This document shows, piece after piece, positions 7,723 to 15,925 of a DNA stretch of 37,479 nucleotides. This DNA is from Acidobacteriota bacterium (GTDB taxonomy: Bacteria > Acidobacteriota > Thermoanaerobaculia > Multivoradales > J023): contig RFGL01000045.1 of assembly GCA_003697015.1 (NCBI GenBank), positions 1 through 37,479 of the forward strand. The letters are read 5' to 3'. Numbering within the stretch: position 1 is the stretch's first letter; each line of letters opens with the position of its first letter. Under the pieces are notes generated by a model. That model saw only the letters and a list, made by a program, of their open reading frames with translations. It had not been told where the DNA came from and ran no database searches. Position numbers and translations under genes: made by a program.

Positions 7723-9048
7723 ATGTGGCGAGCCGCCGTCCTAGCCTGCGCCCTGCCCTTGACCTGCGCCGCCGGCGCGGCGGCGCAAGGCAGCGGCTCG
7801 GCTGCCGGCGGCGTGCCCCTGGTGGTGGCGGTCGACACCAGCCGCTCCCTCACCCCGGCGCAGCTGGCCGAGGTGGTGACGCGGCTCGAGGAGACGCTCC
7901 CCCTGTTGCCGGAGGAGACCGGCGCCGGCCTGCTGATCTTCGACGACGCGCCGCGCTGGCTGGTGCCGCTCGAGGCGTCGCCGGCGCGCCTCGCCGGCGC
8001 CCTCCCCGGACTCCGGCCGCAGGGCGAGCACACCCAGCTCAACGACGCCCTCTTCTTCGCCGTCCGCGCCCTCGAGGGAGGCGGCGTCGTGCTGCTGGTC
8101 ACCGACGGCCGCGACGAAGACTCCGCCACCACGGTCGACGACATCGCCCGCCGCTGCGAAGCCCAGGGGGTGCGGATCCTCGCCCTCGGCGCCGGCTCGC
8201 GGGTCGACCGGCGCTCCCTGCGACGCCTCGCCCTGCTCTCCGACGGCACCTATCTCGGCACCGTCGGCGAGGTCGCTGCGCCGGCGATCGCCGGCGCCGT
8301 CGCCGCCGCCCGGACGGCGGTCGGGGTCGAACGCGACCGCCTCCGGCCGCCGCCGCCGGCGTTGCCCGCGCCCCAAATCAGCACCCCGCCGCCGCCCCCG
8401 CCCGCCGTGGCGGAGAGCGACGGCGGTCGCCTCGAATCGCCGGAGCCCTCCTGGCGCCGGCCGGTGGTCGCCGGTGGCGGGATGCTGCTCGCCGCCGCCC
8501 TCGCCTTCCTGCTGTGGCGCCGCCGCCTCAAGGCCAGCCGGCACTGCCCGCGCTGCGGCAGCGAGCTCGACGCCGGCGGCGACTGCACCTACTGCGCCGC
8601 CGAAGAACGCCGCCGGCGGCTCGAGGAGGTGCCGGTGCTCGCCCCCGGCGAGCTGCAGGAGGTGAGCGACAAGACGGTGCTCGTCGATCGCCTGGCGCTC
8701 GATGAGCAGCTCGAAGAGACCCGCCTGCTCACCCAGCAGCTGCTGCTCGAGGTGCGCGAGCGCGGCGCCCCTCCCCGCCTCTACGCCCTCGACGACGAGC
8801 ACGCCGTCGCCATCGGCCGCAACGCCGAGGGCAATACCCTCTTCGTTCCCGACCCCGCTCTCTCCGCCCATCATCTGAAGATCGTGCCGCGGGGCGGGGG
8901 CCGCTACGAGCTGCTCGACCTCGGCTCGACCAACGGCACCTTCGTCAACGGCGAACGCCGCCAGCTCGCCACCCTCGTCGCCGGCGACGTGGTCACCGCC
9001 GGCCATCTCGAGCTCAAGCTCATCGCGAGCACCGACCCTCTACGGTAA
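7723..9048 (+). CDS. Membrane vWA-zinc ribbon-FHA protein
   Basis: A 441-residue multidomain envelope protein. A signal peptide (1-22) leads into a von Willebrand A domain (about 32-190) with an intact metal site: DTSRS, a Thr in the TQLND stretch, and VTDGRD. A Pro-rich linker (about 205-232) is followed by one membrane helix (248-264, GGGMLLAAALAFLLW) and a run of Arg/Lys. The cytoplasmic part has a zinc ribbon starting CPRCG (275) and closing CTYC, then an FHA domain (about 345-435) with the marks IGRN, SAHH and STNGTFVNG. FHA domains bind phosphothreonine peptides, so the protein could link an outside adhesion or metal-binding event to a Ser/Thr-kinase signal inside; that is inference. 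No kinase or phosphatase gene lies nearby. The chosen ATG is the first after the dodecin stop. Confidence 0.85.
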   Translation: MWRAAVLACALPLTCAAGAAAQGSGSAAGGVPLVVAVDTSRSLTPAQLAEVVTRLEETLPLLPEETGAGLLIFDDAPRWLVPLEASPARLAGALPGLRPQGEHTQLNDALFFAVRALEGGGVVLLVTDGRDEDSATTVDDIARRCEAQGVRILALGAGSRVDRRSLRRLALLSDGTYLGTVGEVAAPAIAGAVAAARTAVGVERDRLRPPPPALPAPQISTPPPPPPAVAESDGGRLESPEPSWRRPVVAGGGMLLAAALAFLLWRRRLKASRHCPRCGSELDAGGDCTYCAAEERRRRLEEVPVLAPGELQEVSDKTVLVDRLALDEQLEETRLLTQQLLLEVRERGAPPRLYALDDEHAVAIGRNAEGNTLFVPDPALSAHHLKIVPRGGGRYELLDLGSTNGTFVNGERRQLATLVAGDVVTAGHLELKLIASTDPLR

Positions 9049-9075
9049 AGCCCGCGCGGCGGCGGCTCGTCCCGG

Positions 9076-10248
9076 TCAGTCGGCGAGAGCGCGGGCCATG
9101 CGCTCGAGGCCGCGCTCGAGGTCGGGAATGGAGCTGGCGAAGGAAATGCGCAGGTGATCGTCGCTGCCGAAGGCGATGCCCGGGACCACCGCCACGCCGG
9201 CGACCTCGAGCAGGTGCTCGGCCAGGGCGACGGAGCCCCGGCGGCCGGGACGGTAGCAGGCGGAGACGTCGGGCAGAACGAAGAAGGTACCGGCGGGCGG
9301 CCTGCAGCGCACTCCGGGCATCGCCCGCAGGCGCTCGATCACCAGGTCGCGGCGGGCGCTGAAGGCGGCGATCATGGTGGCGACGTCGTCCTCCGCTTCT
9401 TCGAGGGCGGCGAGGGCGCCGCGCATGGCGAAGGAAGTCGGGTTGGAGGTCATGTGGCTCTGCAGATCCTGCACCTTGGCCATCAGCGCCGGCGGCCCGA
9501 GGACGAAGCCGACCCGCCAGCCGGTCATGGCATAGGTCTTGGAGAACGAGCCCACCAGCACCACGGTGTCGGGGAATTCCCGCGCCAGGGCGGCGGCGCT
9601 GGGGAAGATCAGGCCGTCGTAGATCACCCGGTCGTAGGTTTCGTCGCTGATCACCACCACGCCGCGGTCGGCGCAGGCTTCGACGATGCGCCGCAGGTCG
9701 TCCGCCGGCACGATGCCGCCGGTCGGATTGCACGGGGTGTTGAGCAGCACCACCCGGGTGCGCTCGCTGAGGGCTTCGATCACCGGCTCGGCGTGGATGG
9801 TGTAGCCGTCCCGCCAGTCGGTGGTCACCGTCACCACCCGGGCGCCGGCGAAGCGCGCCTGCGCCTCGAAGCTGACCCAGGCGGGAATCGGCAGCACCAT
9901 TTCGTCGCCCTCGTCGAGCAGCACCATCATCAGCTCGAAGAGCCCGGCCTTGGCGCCGACGGTGACCAGCACGTCCGACGGCGTCCACGGGGTGCGGTGG
10001 CGCTCGGCGTAGCGCGCGGCGAGAGCGCGGCGCAGCTCGCCGATGCCGGCCGCCGGGGTGTAGCGGGTAAAGCCCTCGGCCAGAGCGCGGCGCGCCGCCG
10101 CCACCGCCGACGGCGGCGAGTCGAAGTCCGGCTCGCCGACGCTGAAGCTGATCACGTCGCGCCCTGCCGCACGCAGCTCCGCCGCCCGCCGGGTGACGCG
10201 CATGGTGGCCGACTCGGCCAGGGTGTCGACGCGCCGAGCGAATCTCAT
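9076..10248 (-). CDS. Class I PLP aminotransferase (aspartate aminotransferase type)
   Basis: A 390-residue fold-type I PLP enzyme of the aspartate aminotransferase I-gamma type, expected to transfer amino groups between amino and 2-oxo acids in the cytoplasm. The PLP lysine is Lys237 in GSFSKTYAMTGWRVGF. Asn174 (NPTGG), Asp202 and Tyr205 (SDETYDRV) and the C-terminal carboxylate-binding Arg (LRISFASS) are all present. The N-terminus ISFSVGEPDFDSP and the TRYTPAAGI segment are typical. Substrate (Asp, aromatic amino acids or others) cannot be assigned. It is transcribed toward the vWA-FHA gene and away from the thioredoxin-TPR gene. No Shine-Dalgarno is seen; a TACCAT hexamer lies about 9 nt upstream. 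Confidence 0.92.
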   Translation of the reverse strand: MRFARRVDTLAESATMRVTRRAAELRAAGRDVISFSVGEPDFDSPPSAVAAARRALAEGFTRYTPAAGIGELRRALAARYAERHRTPWTPSDVLVTVGAKAGLFELMMVLLDEGDEMVLPIPAWVSFEAQARFAGARVVTVTTDWRDGYTIHAEPVIEALSERTRVVLLNTPCNPTGGIVPADDLRRIVEACADRGVVVISDETYDRVIYDGLIFPSAAALAREFPDTVVLVGSFSKTYAMTGWRVGFVLGPPALMAKVQDLQSHMTSNPTSFAMRGALAALEEAEDDVATMIAAFSARRDLVIERLRAMPGVRCRPPAGTFFVLPDVSACYRPGRRGSVALAEHLLEVAGVAVVPGIAFGSDDHLRISFASSIPDLERGLERMARALAD

Positions 10249-10324
10249 GGGCGCGGCATGGTATCATCCGCCGCGCCGGCAGGCGACGATTTTCTGCCCT
10301 GCCCGCCACGCCGAGAAGAATGCC

Positions 10325-11188
10325 ATGACCGCCCTCCTGCGCCCGCTCGTCCCGCTCCTGCTGCTCGCCTCGGTGGCGCCGGCGGCGGCGGCGCCCCAGG
10401 TCTGGTTGAACGACGTCGCCGCGGCCGAGAAGGCGGCGGCCGAGCGCGACGCCTTCATCCTCGTCGACCTCTACGCCGACTGGTGCGGTTGGTGCAAGGT
10501 GCTGGAGCGCGAGGTCTTCTCCAGCGAAGCCTTCCGTCGCTTCGCCAGCGACTTCGTGCTGCTGCGGGTGGACGTCGAGGACGGCGGCGAGGGCAGCTTG
10601 ATGCAGGCCCGCTACGGCGTCGTCGACCTCCCCACCCTGCTGATCCTCGAAGCCGGCGGGGCGCGGGTCGGCCAGGTCTCCGGCTACGCCCCGGTGGAGC
10701 GTTACCTCGCCCAGCTGCGCGCCGAGCTGAAGCGCTACGAGGAGCTTGTCGGCCACTTCGAGGCGGTGCGCCGCAGCGGCGACGCCGGCGCCCTCTCGGC
10801 CCTGGCGGAGGCCTTCCACCGCCGTCGCGACGGGGCGCGAGCAGCGGCGCTCTACGACCGGCTCGCCGCCGAGCTCAAGCCCGGCTCGCCGCAGTGGGCC
10901 GACGTGCAGGCGCGGCTCGCCGACGCCCGGCGACTGGCCGGCGACTGGGCGGGGGCGCGCCAGAGTCTGGAGCGAGCCCGCGCCGCCGCCCGCAGCCTCG
11001 ACGACCGCCGGCTGCTCGAGCAGGTCGAGCTGCTGCACGTGCAGATCGCCCAGGAAGCGGGCGACTGCGACGAGGCCGAGCGCTCCCTGGAGAGCTTCCT
11101 CCGCGATCACCCCGAGAGCCCCCTGCGCCGCGAAGCGCGGCGCGCCCTCGCCGCCCTGCGCCGCGGCGAGCCGGCGACCTGCGGCTGA
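10325..11188 (+). CDS. Exported thioredoxin-fold protein with TPR-like tail
   Basis: A 287-residue protein with a signal peptide (1-22), a thioredoxin-like domain (about 24-135) of the DsbD-gamma/thioredoxin_7 type and a helical C-terminal half. The active site is Y-A-D-W-C54-G-W-C57-K, followed by LEREVFSSEAF and the cis-Pro segment VVDLPTLLIL. CGWC is typical of DsbD-gamma-like reductases. Residues ~150-285 are Ala/Arg/Glu-rich helices with TPR spacing. It probably reduces disulfides in the periplasm. The ORF is open for 44 codons upstream, but the ATG at 10325 is preceded by GAGAAG and gives a proper signal peptide. Confidence 0.85.
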   Translation: MTALLRPLVPLLLLASVAPAAAAPQVWLNDVAAAEKAAAERDAFILVDLYADWCGWCKVLEREVFSSEAFRRFASDFVLLRVDVEDGGEGSLMQARYGVVDLPTLLILEAGGARVGQVSGYAPVERYLAQLRAELKRYEELVGHFEAVRRSGDAGALSALAEAFHRRRDGARAAALYDRLAAELKPGSPQWADVQARLADARRLAGDWAGARQSLERARAAARSLDDRRLLEQVELLHVQIAQEAGDCDEAERSLESFLRDHPESPLRREARRALAALRRGEPATCG

Positions 11189-11273
11189 GGGGCCGCGAGG
11201 CGCCACAGCGAGGCGGCCGCTGCCCGGCCCGCTCTCGTCAGGCTGCGGCCACCGCCGGGCCGACGGCAAGGGG

Positions 11274-11279
11274 TAGAAT
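11274..11279 (+). promoter_or_regulatory. Putative -10 element upstream of 11333 gene
   Basis: TAGAAT within GGGTAGAATC, 53 nt before the ATG at 11333. No -35 is recognisable. Confidence 0.3.
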
Positions 11280-11332
11280 CGTCCGCGACGGTCCGTCCAG
11301 AGAAGACGGGGGGCGTGGGGCGCACCGACGCG

Positions 11333-12370
11333 ATGGCACGATCGACCGCAGAAGACCCGATTCCCGGCTCCCCGGCGCGGCGCCGGCGGCTCAACCTCGC
11401 CCTCTTCCTGCTGCTGGTGGTGCTCGCCATCCTCTACGGCCACCTCCACCTGCGCGGCTGGGTGAACGGTCTCTACCTGGCCGGCGGCACCGTCTCCCTC
11501 GCGCTGCTGTGGCAGATCGTGGGCTGGACGGTTACCACCTTCACCGACGTCGACCTCAAGGCGCTCGCCCGCGAGCTGCTGCGCCGGCCCGGGGCCACCA
11601 GGCTGCTCGCCGCCGGCCTGCTGCTCCTCGCCCTGCTCTACGCCGTCACCTCGTCGATCTACGCCGTCTACCAGCCGGGGGCACCGGCGGCGCGCTATCG
11701 CATCGCCGTGCTGCGCCACGGGGAGAGCTACCTCGGCCCCCTCGAGGTCAGCGCCGAGCGACCGGTGGCCGGCCGGCCGTTCTTCTTCGGCGGCAGCCGC
11801 CGGCTCGAGGTTCGTCTCGAGCAGCCGGCCGACTTCCAGCCTCTGACGCGCACCGTCCGGGCGTGGAGCGCGGCGCGCATCGCGGTGCCGGGGGCTTTCA
11901 CGCCGCGCCACCTCACCGTCCTGCGGCTGGTGCCCGGGCTCACCCTGAAGAACGAGTTGCCGGCGCCGGCGGACGAGCCCGAGGTGCGCTACGAGCTGTG
12001 GGCGACGGTCGGCCACAAGCTCGCCGAGCCCCTGCGCGACCTGCGCCGCCAGACGGTCTACCTGGGGGCGCCGGCGGCGGACCTCGAGCGCCTCGCCGAG
12101 GGCCACGACCGGGACGCCTTCGAGCGCTTTCTCGACGGCTACCTGAGCGATGCCGGGGTGCCGGATGCGGCCCGCGGGGGGCTCAAGAGCCAGTGGCAGC
12201 GGGCACCGCAACTCCTGCCCACCGCCGAGGCCGGAACCGGCGACGCCGTCGAGCTCGAGCTGCGGCGCATCTACCCCGACCGCCGGGAGGAATGCGTCGC
12301 CCGCGCCACGGTGACCCTGGCCGGGGACGATAGAATCCAGTCCTACGTATTGGAGAAGGGAGGTTGTTGA
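11333..12370 (+). CDS. Three-helix membrane protein with large extracytoplasmic domain, unknown
   Basis: I do not recognise this family. The protein (345 residues from the ATG at 11333; a GTG six codons earlier at 11315 is also possible) has three membrane helices in its first ~130 residues (LALFLLLVVLAILYGHL; YLAGGTVSLALLWQIV; LLAAGLLLLALLYAVTSSIYAVY). A ~220-residue beta-rich domain follows that should lie outside the cytoplasm. No catalytic motif is seen. It ends two nt before the next gene starts, so the two are almost certainly one operon and may form an envelope complex. Confidence 0.6.
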   Translation: MARSTAEDPIPGSPARRRRLNLALFLLLVVLAILYGHLHLRGWVNGLYLAGGTVSLALLWQIVGWTVTTFTDVDLKALARELLRRPGATRLLAAGLLLLALLYAVTSSIYAVYQPGAPAARYRIAVLRHGESYLGPLEVSAERPVAGRPFFFGGSRRLEVRLEQPADFQPLTRTVRAWSAARIAVPGAFTPRHLTVLRLVPGLTLKNELPAPADEPEVRYELWATVGHKLAEPLRDLRRQTVYLGAPAADLERLAEGHDRDAFERFLDGYLSDAGVPDAARGGLKSQWQRAPQLLPTAEAGTGDAVELELRRIYPDRREECVARATVTLAGDDRIQSYVLEKGGC

Positions 12371-12372
12371 CC

Positions 12373-13314
12373 ATGGCCGCCGAGCGCGCCCCCCTCGTCG
12401 CCATCCTGCTCCTGCCCCTGGCGGTCGCCGCTGGCGCGCCGTCCTCGGCGGCGGAGCCGCTGGTGGCCACCGGCCTGAAGATCGAGGCCAGCGCCTTCGC
12501 GATCAACCTGGGCAGCGGCAAGACCGCGGTCGAGACCGCGATCGCCGACCACCTGGCGCAGCACGCCGGGCGGAACTTCCGCTTTCTGCGCTGGCCGGCG
12601 AGCGCCGAACGGACGTCGCACCCGGTCGCCGACGCCCGCCTCGGCCTCCGGCTGGTGGAGGAGGAGCGTCCCTTCGGCAAGGCGATCTTCCTGCTCTACG
12701 AGGCCGGCATCGGCGACCGGGTCCTGGCCGTCCCCGGCCTGCCGCGGCACGAGGTCTACGACGTCTTCGACGACCAGCCGACGCACAATCCCCTGCAGCT
12801 GATCATCGACCTCAAGGAGGTGATCGACGGCGACTTCGAGCGCGACGACAGTTTCCTGCAGGCGCTGGAGGAGTCCTTCCTGCGCTTCATCCCGCTCGAA
12901 GCCGAGGTCCTCGCCCACCCGCCCTTGCAGTCGGTCATCGTCACCGTGCCCTGGCAGGACCTGCGAGCCGCCACCGGCTCCGAGCTGCGGGTCGAGCTCA
13001 AGGCCCGGGCGCCGGCCGCCACCAGCGCCGCCGGCGCCACGTCGCGCTCCGCCGCCACGCCGCTGGCCGATGCGCCGTCCCAGGACGGCACCCTGCTGCT
13101 GCGACCGACCGGTGCCATCGACGACGCCCGCTGGCCGGGGATGACCCAGTGCGCCGTCGACCAACTCGACTTCCCGGGCCTCGCCTCGCCCTGGGACGAC
13201 CGTCTCGCCACCGTCCTCGAGCGCCCCAACCTGCTGGCGGCGCAGGTCTTCATGCACTGCTACGTCCTCGACCCGCGGTCCGACATGCCCGGCGGCGTCG
13301 ACGTCGTCTTCTAG
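12373..13314 (+). CDS. Exported protein of unknown function
   Basis: A 313-residue protein with a signal peptide (LVAILLLPLAVAAGAPSSAA). I do not recognise the family. The mature part is acidic and contains a segment around PLQLIIDLKEVIDGDFERDD and a Ser/Ala/Thr-rich linker (about 215-245). Two cysteines (MTQCAVDQ; FMHCYVLD) may form a disulfide. The ATG at 12373 is preceded by AGGGAGG at 10-nt spacing; a TTG at 12364 overlapping the upstream stop is a weaker alternative. It lies in an operon with the membrane protein upstream and the large TPR protein 9 nt downstream. Confidence 0.65.
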   Translation: MAAERAPLVAILLLPLAVAAGAPSSAAEPLVATGLKIEASAFAINLGSGKTAVETAIADHLAQHAGRNFRFLRWPASAERTSHPVADARLGLRLVEEERPFGKAIFLLYEAGIGDRVLAVPGLPRHEVYDVFDDQPTHNPLQLIIDLKEVIDGDFERDDSFLQALEESFLRFIPLEAEVLAHPPLQSVIVTVPWQDLRAATGSELRVELKARAPAATSAAGATSRSAATPLADAPSQDGTLLLRPTGAIDDARWPGMTQCAVDQLDFPGLASPWDDRLATVLERPNLLAAQVFMHCYVLDPRSDMPGGVDVVF

Positions 13315-13323
13315 GACTCCGCC

Positions 13324-15864
13324 ATGCACCCCAGCCGCCCGACGCCGTCCTCAGCCCCACGTCCGACCCTCGGGCCGGGCCAGGCCTCTCCACCCGCGAG
13401 CACCAGGACCCGCGGGCGCACCCTACGTCCCGACCGAACGCGGGGACTGGGCGCAGCGGCGCGAAGCGAGCCGGCGATCCACCGACCGCCGACAGGCCCC
13501 GCCTACCCGGCCACGGACGCCACAAGGCCGACCCAGGGCCAGGCCTCTGAGCGCCCGAGCACCAGGACCCGCGGGCGCACCACACCGTGGGTGCTCGGCT
13601 TGCTGCTGGTCGCGGCGGCGGCGCCGGCGGCGGCGGACGACGAGCTGGCGGCGGGCCAGCGAGCGGTACGGGAGGGGCGCTGGGGCGACGCGGTCGCCGT
13701 TCTCTCGCCCCTCTGCCCGCAGCTGGCGGAGGACGCCGCGTCGCAGGCGCGCTGCTTCTTCTACCTCGGGGTGGGGTGGCAGCAGCTCGCCGCCGCAGCC
13801 GGGTCGGAGGAGGCCGAGGGCGGCCAGAGTGGGGAGCGTCTCAGCTCCGCGGGCAAACAAGAGCTCGCCGGGGCTCTCGACGACGAACGCCGGGCGCTGC
13901 GCCGGAGAGCGGTCGACTCCTACCAGCGGGCCCTCGAGCTCGATCCGTCGGCGGCGCCGGCGCACCACAACCTGGCGAAGCTCCACGCCGAGCTCGGGGA
14001 CGCCGAGCGGGCGGCGCACCACTTCGAGCTCGCCCTCCAGCACGCCGACGGCCGGCGCCGGCCGGCCTACCTCGAAAGCTACGGCGACTTCCTGGCGGCG
14101 CGCGGCGACCGGCGGGGGGCGACGTCGCGCTACCGCCAGGCGGTGCTCCTGGCGCCGCGCAGCAGCAGCGCCCACGACAAGCTGATGGCGGTCTATCGCC
14201 GCGATCCCGAGGGGCTCGTCGCCTACCTCCGGCGGCTGGTCGACGGCGGCCAGGTACTGCGCGCCCGCCGCACCGCCCTCGACTTCCTCGCCCCCGCCCA
14301 GCCGGCGACCGACCCGGACTTCGAGAGCCCCCTGGGCCCCGCCCAGCGCCGGCAGCTCCTCACCGTCGTCGCCGCCGCCCTGAGCGGCGAGGTCTACGAC
14401 CGCCGCGCCTTCCCCGACGGCGACGTCGCCGCGCGCCTGCAATGGATCGCCGATCACGACCGGACCCTCGGCGACGGGGCGCGGGAGATCCTGCGCATGC
14501 ACCAGCGCGCCAGCTGGCGGCCCGAAGACTACCGCTGGTGGGCGGCGCGCGGCGCAGGCAACGAAACGGGCGGGGCGGAGCCGCGCGACGCCTTCCGCCG
14601 CCTGGTGCGCGCCATGGGGCGCTGGTACCAGCGGCACGGCGAGGGCGGGGTGGCGGAGAAGTGCTACCGGCTGGCGGACGAGCTGGTGGCGGAGGAGAGC
14701 GACCCCCAGGCCGCGCGCGAGCTCGCCGATCTCTACCTCGAACGCGGCGAGCGCGACAAACTGCTCGAGCTCGTCGGCCGCTACGAGAGCCGTCTGCAGG
14801 AGGCCGCCGGCGGCCGCCGGGCGAGCGAAACCCTCCTCGCCTACCGCCTCACCACCGGCCGCATGCTCGACCACCTCGGCCAGCGCGGCGACGGCACCTC
14901 GCCGGCTTCGGCCATCTACCAGCTCGAGCGCGGCTTCCAGCTCGCCAGCCGCCTCGACGCCGAAGACGCCGCCCGTCTCGGCGCCCGCTACGTCAACCTC
15001 CGTCCGCCGCGCTTCCCGCCTGCCCTGGTCGAGCGCCTGGCCGAGGGCTATCGGGCGGCGGGCCGGCTCGAGCAGGCCAACGAGGTGCGCCTGGCGGCGG
15101 TCGAGAGCTACCAGCAGAACCGTCACCTCCGCGCCGCCCAGGAAGTGCTCCGGGCCACCGACGCCGCCACCCTCACCACCGCACAGCAGGCCCGCCTCGC
15201 CGACCTCGCCCCCGCGCTTGACGACGCCACCCTCGACCTGCTCTACCAAGGCGGCGGGTCGTACCTCCAGAGCGGCGACGTGCTGAGAACGGCGCAGACC
15301 TGGGAACATCCGTTCTTCCCCGATCAGGCCGACGACGACCTCTCCCTGGCCTTGGCCTACGGCGTCCTGGGAGACTTCCGCCGCGCCCTCGACTACGCCG
15401 GCAAGGTGCTGCGCCGCGATCCCGACAACCCCTCGGCCCTGCTCCTGCGCTACGACGCCTTGCGCGCGATGGGCGACGACGAGGCCGCCGCCGAGGCCCT
15501 CATCCGACTCAAGCGCCTCCCCCCCGGCAAGCTCGCCGCCGACCCCGGGGGCGTCGATCGGCTGCGCTCCCTGCCGCCGCCGGAGCTCCAGCCGGCCGGG
15601 CCTCCCCCGGCCGACCTCGAGAGGCTGCTCGCCGCCGGCCAGCGCGGCCTCGCCGCCGGCGAGCTGGAACGCGCCAAAGACTTCCTCCAGCGCGCCCTCG
15701 AGCTGGCCCCGGACGATCCCCGGGTCCACCTCCGACTCGGCCTCGTGCTGTGGAAGAGCGGCGAGCAGGCCGAGGCCCGCCGCCACCTCGAGATCGTCCT
15801 CGAGCTCGCCCCCGGCAGCGACGAGGCGGCAACCGCCCGCCAGCTCCTCGAAAGTGGCGGCTAG
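13324..15864 (+). CDS. Large exported TPR protein with duplicated N-terminal extension
   Basis: An 846-residue protein. The hydrophobic export signal (WVLGLLLVAAAAPAAA) begins only near residue 87; before it lies an Arg/Pro/Thr-rich low-complexity stretch that contains an in-frame direct repeat (see 13377 and 13536). The start at 13324 has AGGA at 7-nt spacing, so the extension is probably translated, although a GTG inside the hydrophobic run (13590) is a possible alternative. The mature protein has TPR units: AVDSYQRALELDPSAAPAHH (~200), HFELALQHAD, RHLRAAQEVLR, ALDYAGKVLRRDPDNPSA (~690) and ERAKDFLQRALELAPDDP (~780). It is likely a scaffold for an envelope complex; nothing shows the partner. 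It is the third gene of the 11333-15864 run. Confidence 0.75.
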   Translation: MHPSRPTPSSAPRPTLGPGQASPPASTRTRGRTLRPDRTRGLGAAARSEPAIHRPPTGPAYPATDATRPTQGQASERPSTRTRGRTTPWVLGLLLVAAAAPAAADDELAAGQRAVREGRWGDAVAVLSPLCPQLAEDAASQARCFFYLGVGWQQLAAAAGSEEAEGGQSGERLSSAGKQELAGALDDERRALRRRAVDSYQRALELDPSAAPAHHNLAKLHAELGDAERAAHHFELALQHADGRRRPAYLESYGDFLAARGDRRGATSRYRQAVLLAPRSSSAHDKLMAVYRRDPEGLVAYLRRLVDGGQVLRARRTALDFLAPAQPATDPDFESPLGPAQRRQLLTVVAAALSGEVYDRRAFPDGDVAARLQWIADHDRTLGDGAREILRMHQRASWRPEDYRWWAARGAGNETGGAEPRDAFRRLVRAMGRWYQRHGEGGVAEKCYRLADELVAEESDPQAARELADLYLERGERDKLLELVGRYESRLQEAAGGRRASETLLAYRLTTGRMLDHLGQRGDGTSPASAIYQLERGFQLASRLDAEDAARLGARYVNLRPPRFPPALVERLAEGYRAAGRLEQANEVRLAAVESYQQNRHLRAAQEVLRATDAATLTTAQQARLADLAPALDDATLDLLYQGGGSYLQSGDVLRTAQTWEHPFFPDQADDDLSLALAYGVLGDFRRALDYAGKVLRRDPDNPSALLLRYDALRAMGDDEAAAEALIRLKRLPPGKLAADPGGVDRLRSLPPPELQPAGPPPADLERLLAAGQRGLAAGELERAKDFLQRALELAPDDPRVHLRLGLVLWKSGEQAEARRHLEIVLELAPGSDEAATARQLLESGG
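13377..13422 (+). repeat. 46-bp direct repeat, copy 1
   Basis: Copy 1 of a near-identical 46-bp direct repeat; it begins GGGCCAGGCCTCT and ends CCCGCGGGCGCACC. Copy 2 lies 159 bp (53 codons) downstream in the same reading frame, so both encode STRTRGRT. Confidence 0.8.
13536..13581 (+). repeat. 46-bp direct repeat, copy 2
   Basis: Copy 2 of the repeat at 13377-13422. It ends just before the hydrophobic export signal of the TPR protein. The ~113 bp between copies encode an Arg/Pro-rich stretch unlike the rest of the protein. Confidence 0.8.
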
Positions 15865-15908
15865 CGGACCTCAGCCCGGGGCAAGAATCCGGGGATCCGA
15901 CCCCGCGG

Positions 15909-15914
15909 TAGACT
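15909..15914 (+). promoter_or_regulatory. Putative -10 element of the two-component operon
   Basis: TAGACT, 11 nt before the histidine kinase ATG. There is no Shine-Dalgarno and no visible -35, which fits a leaderless or near-leaderless transcript. Confidence 0.35.
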
Positions 15915-15925
15915 GCCCGGCGACG

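Noticed and set aside
10325-11188. A possible third selenoprotein among the thioredoxin-fold genes
   Set aside because: This protein has a normal C-G-W-C site and an unbroken frame; likewise the TlpA-like gene at 3971-4561 has C-V-P-C.
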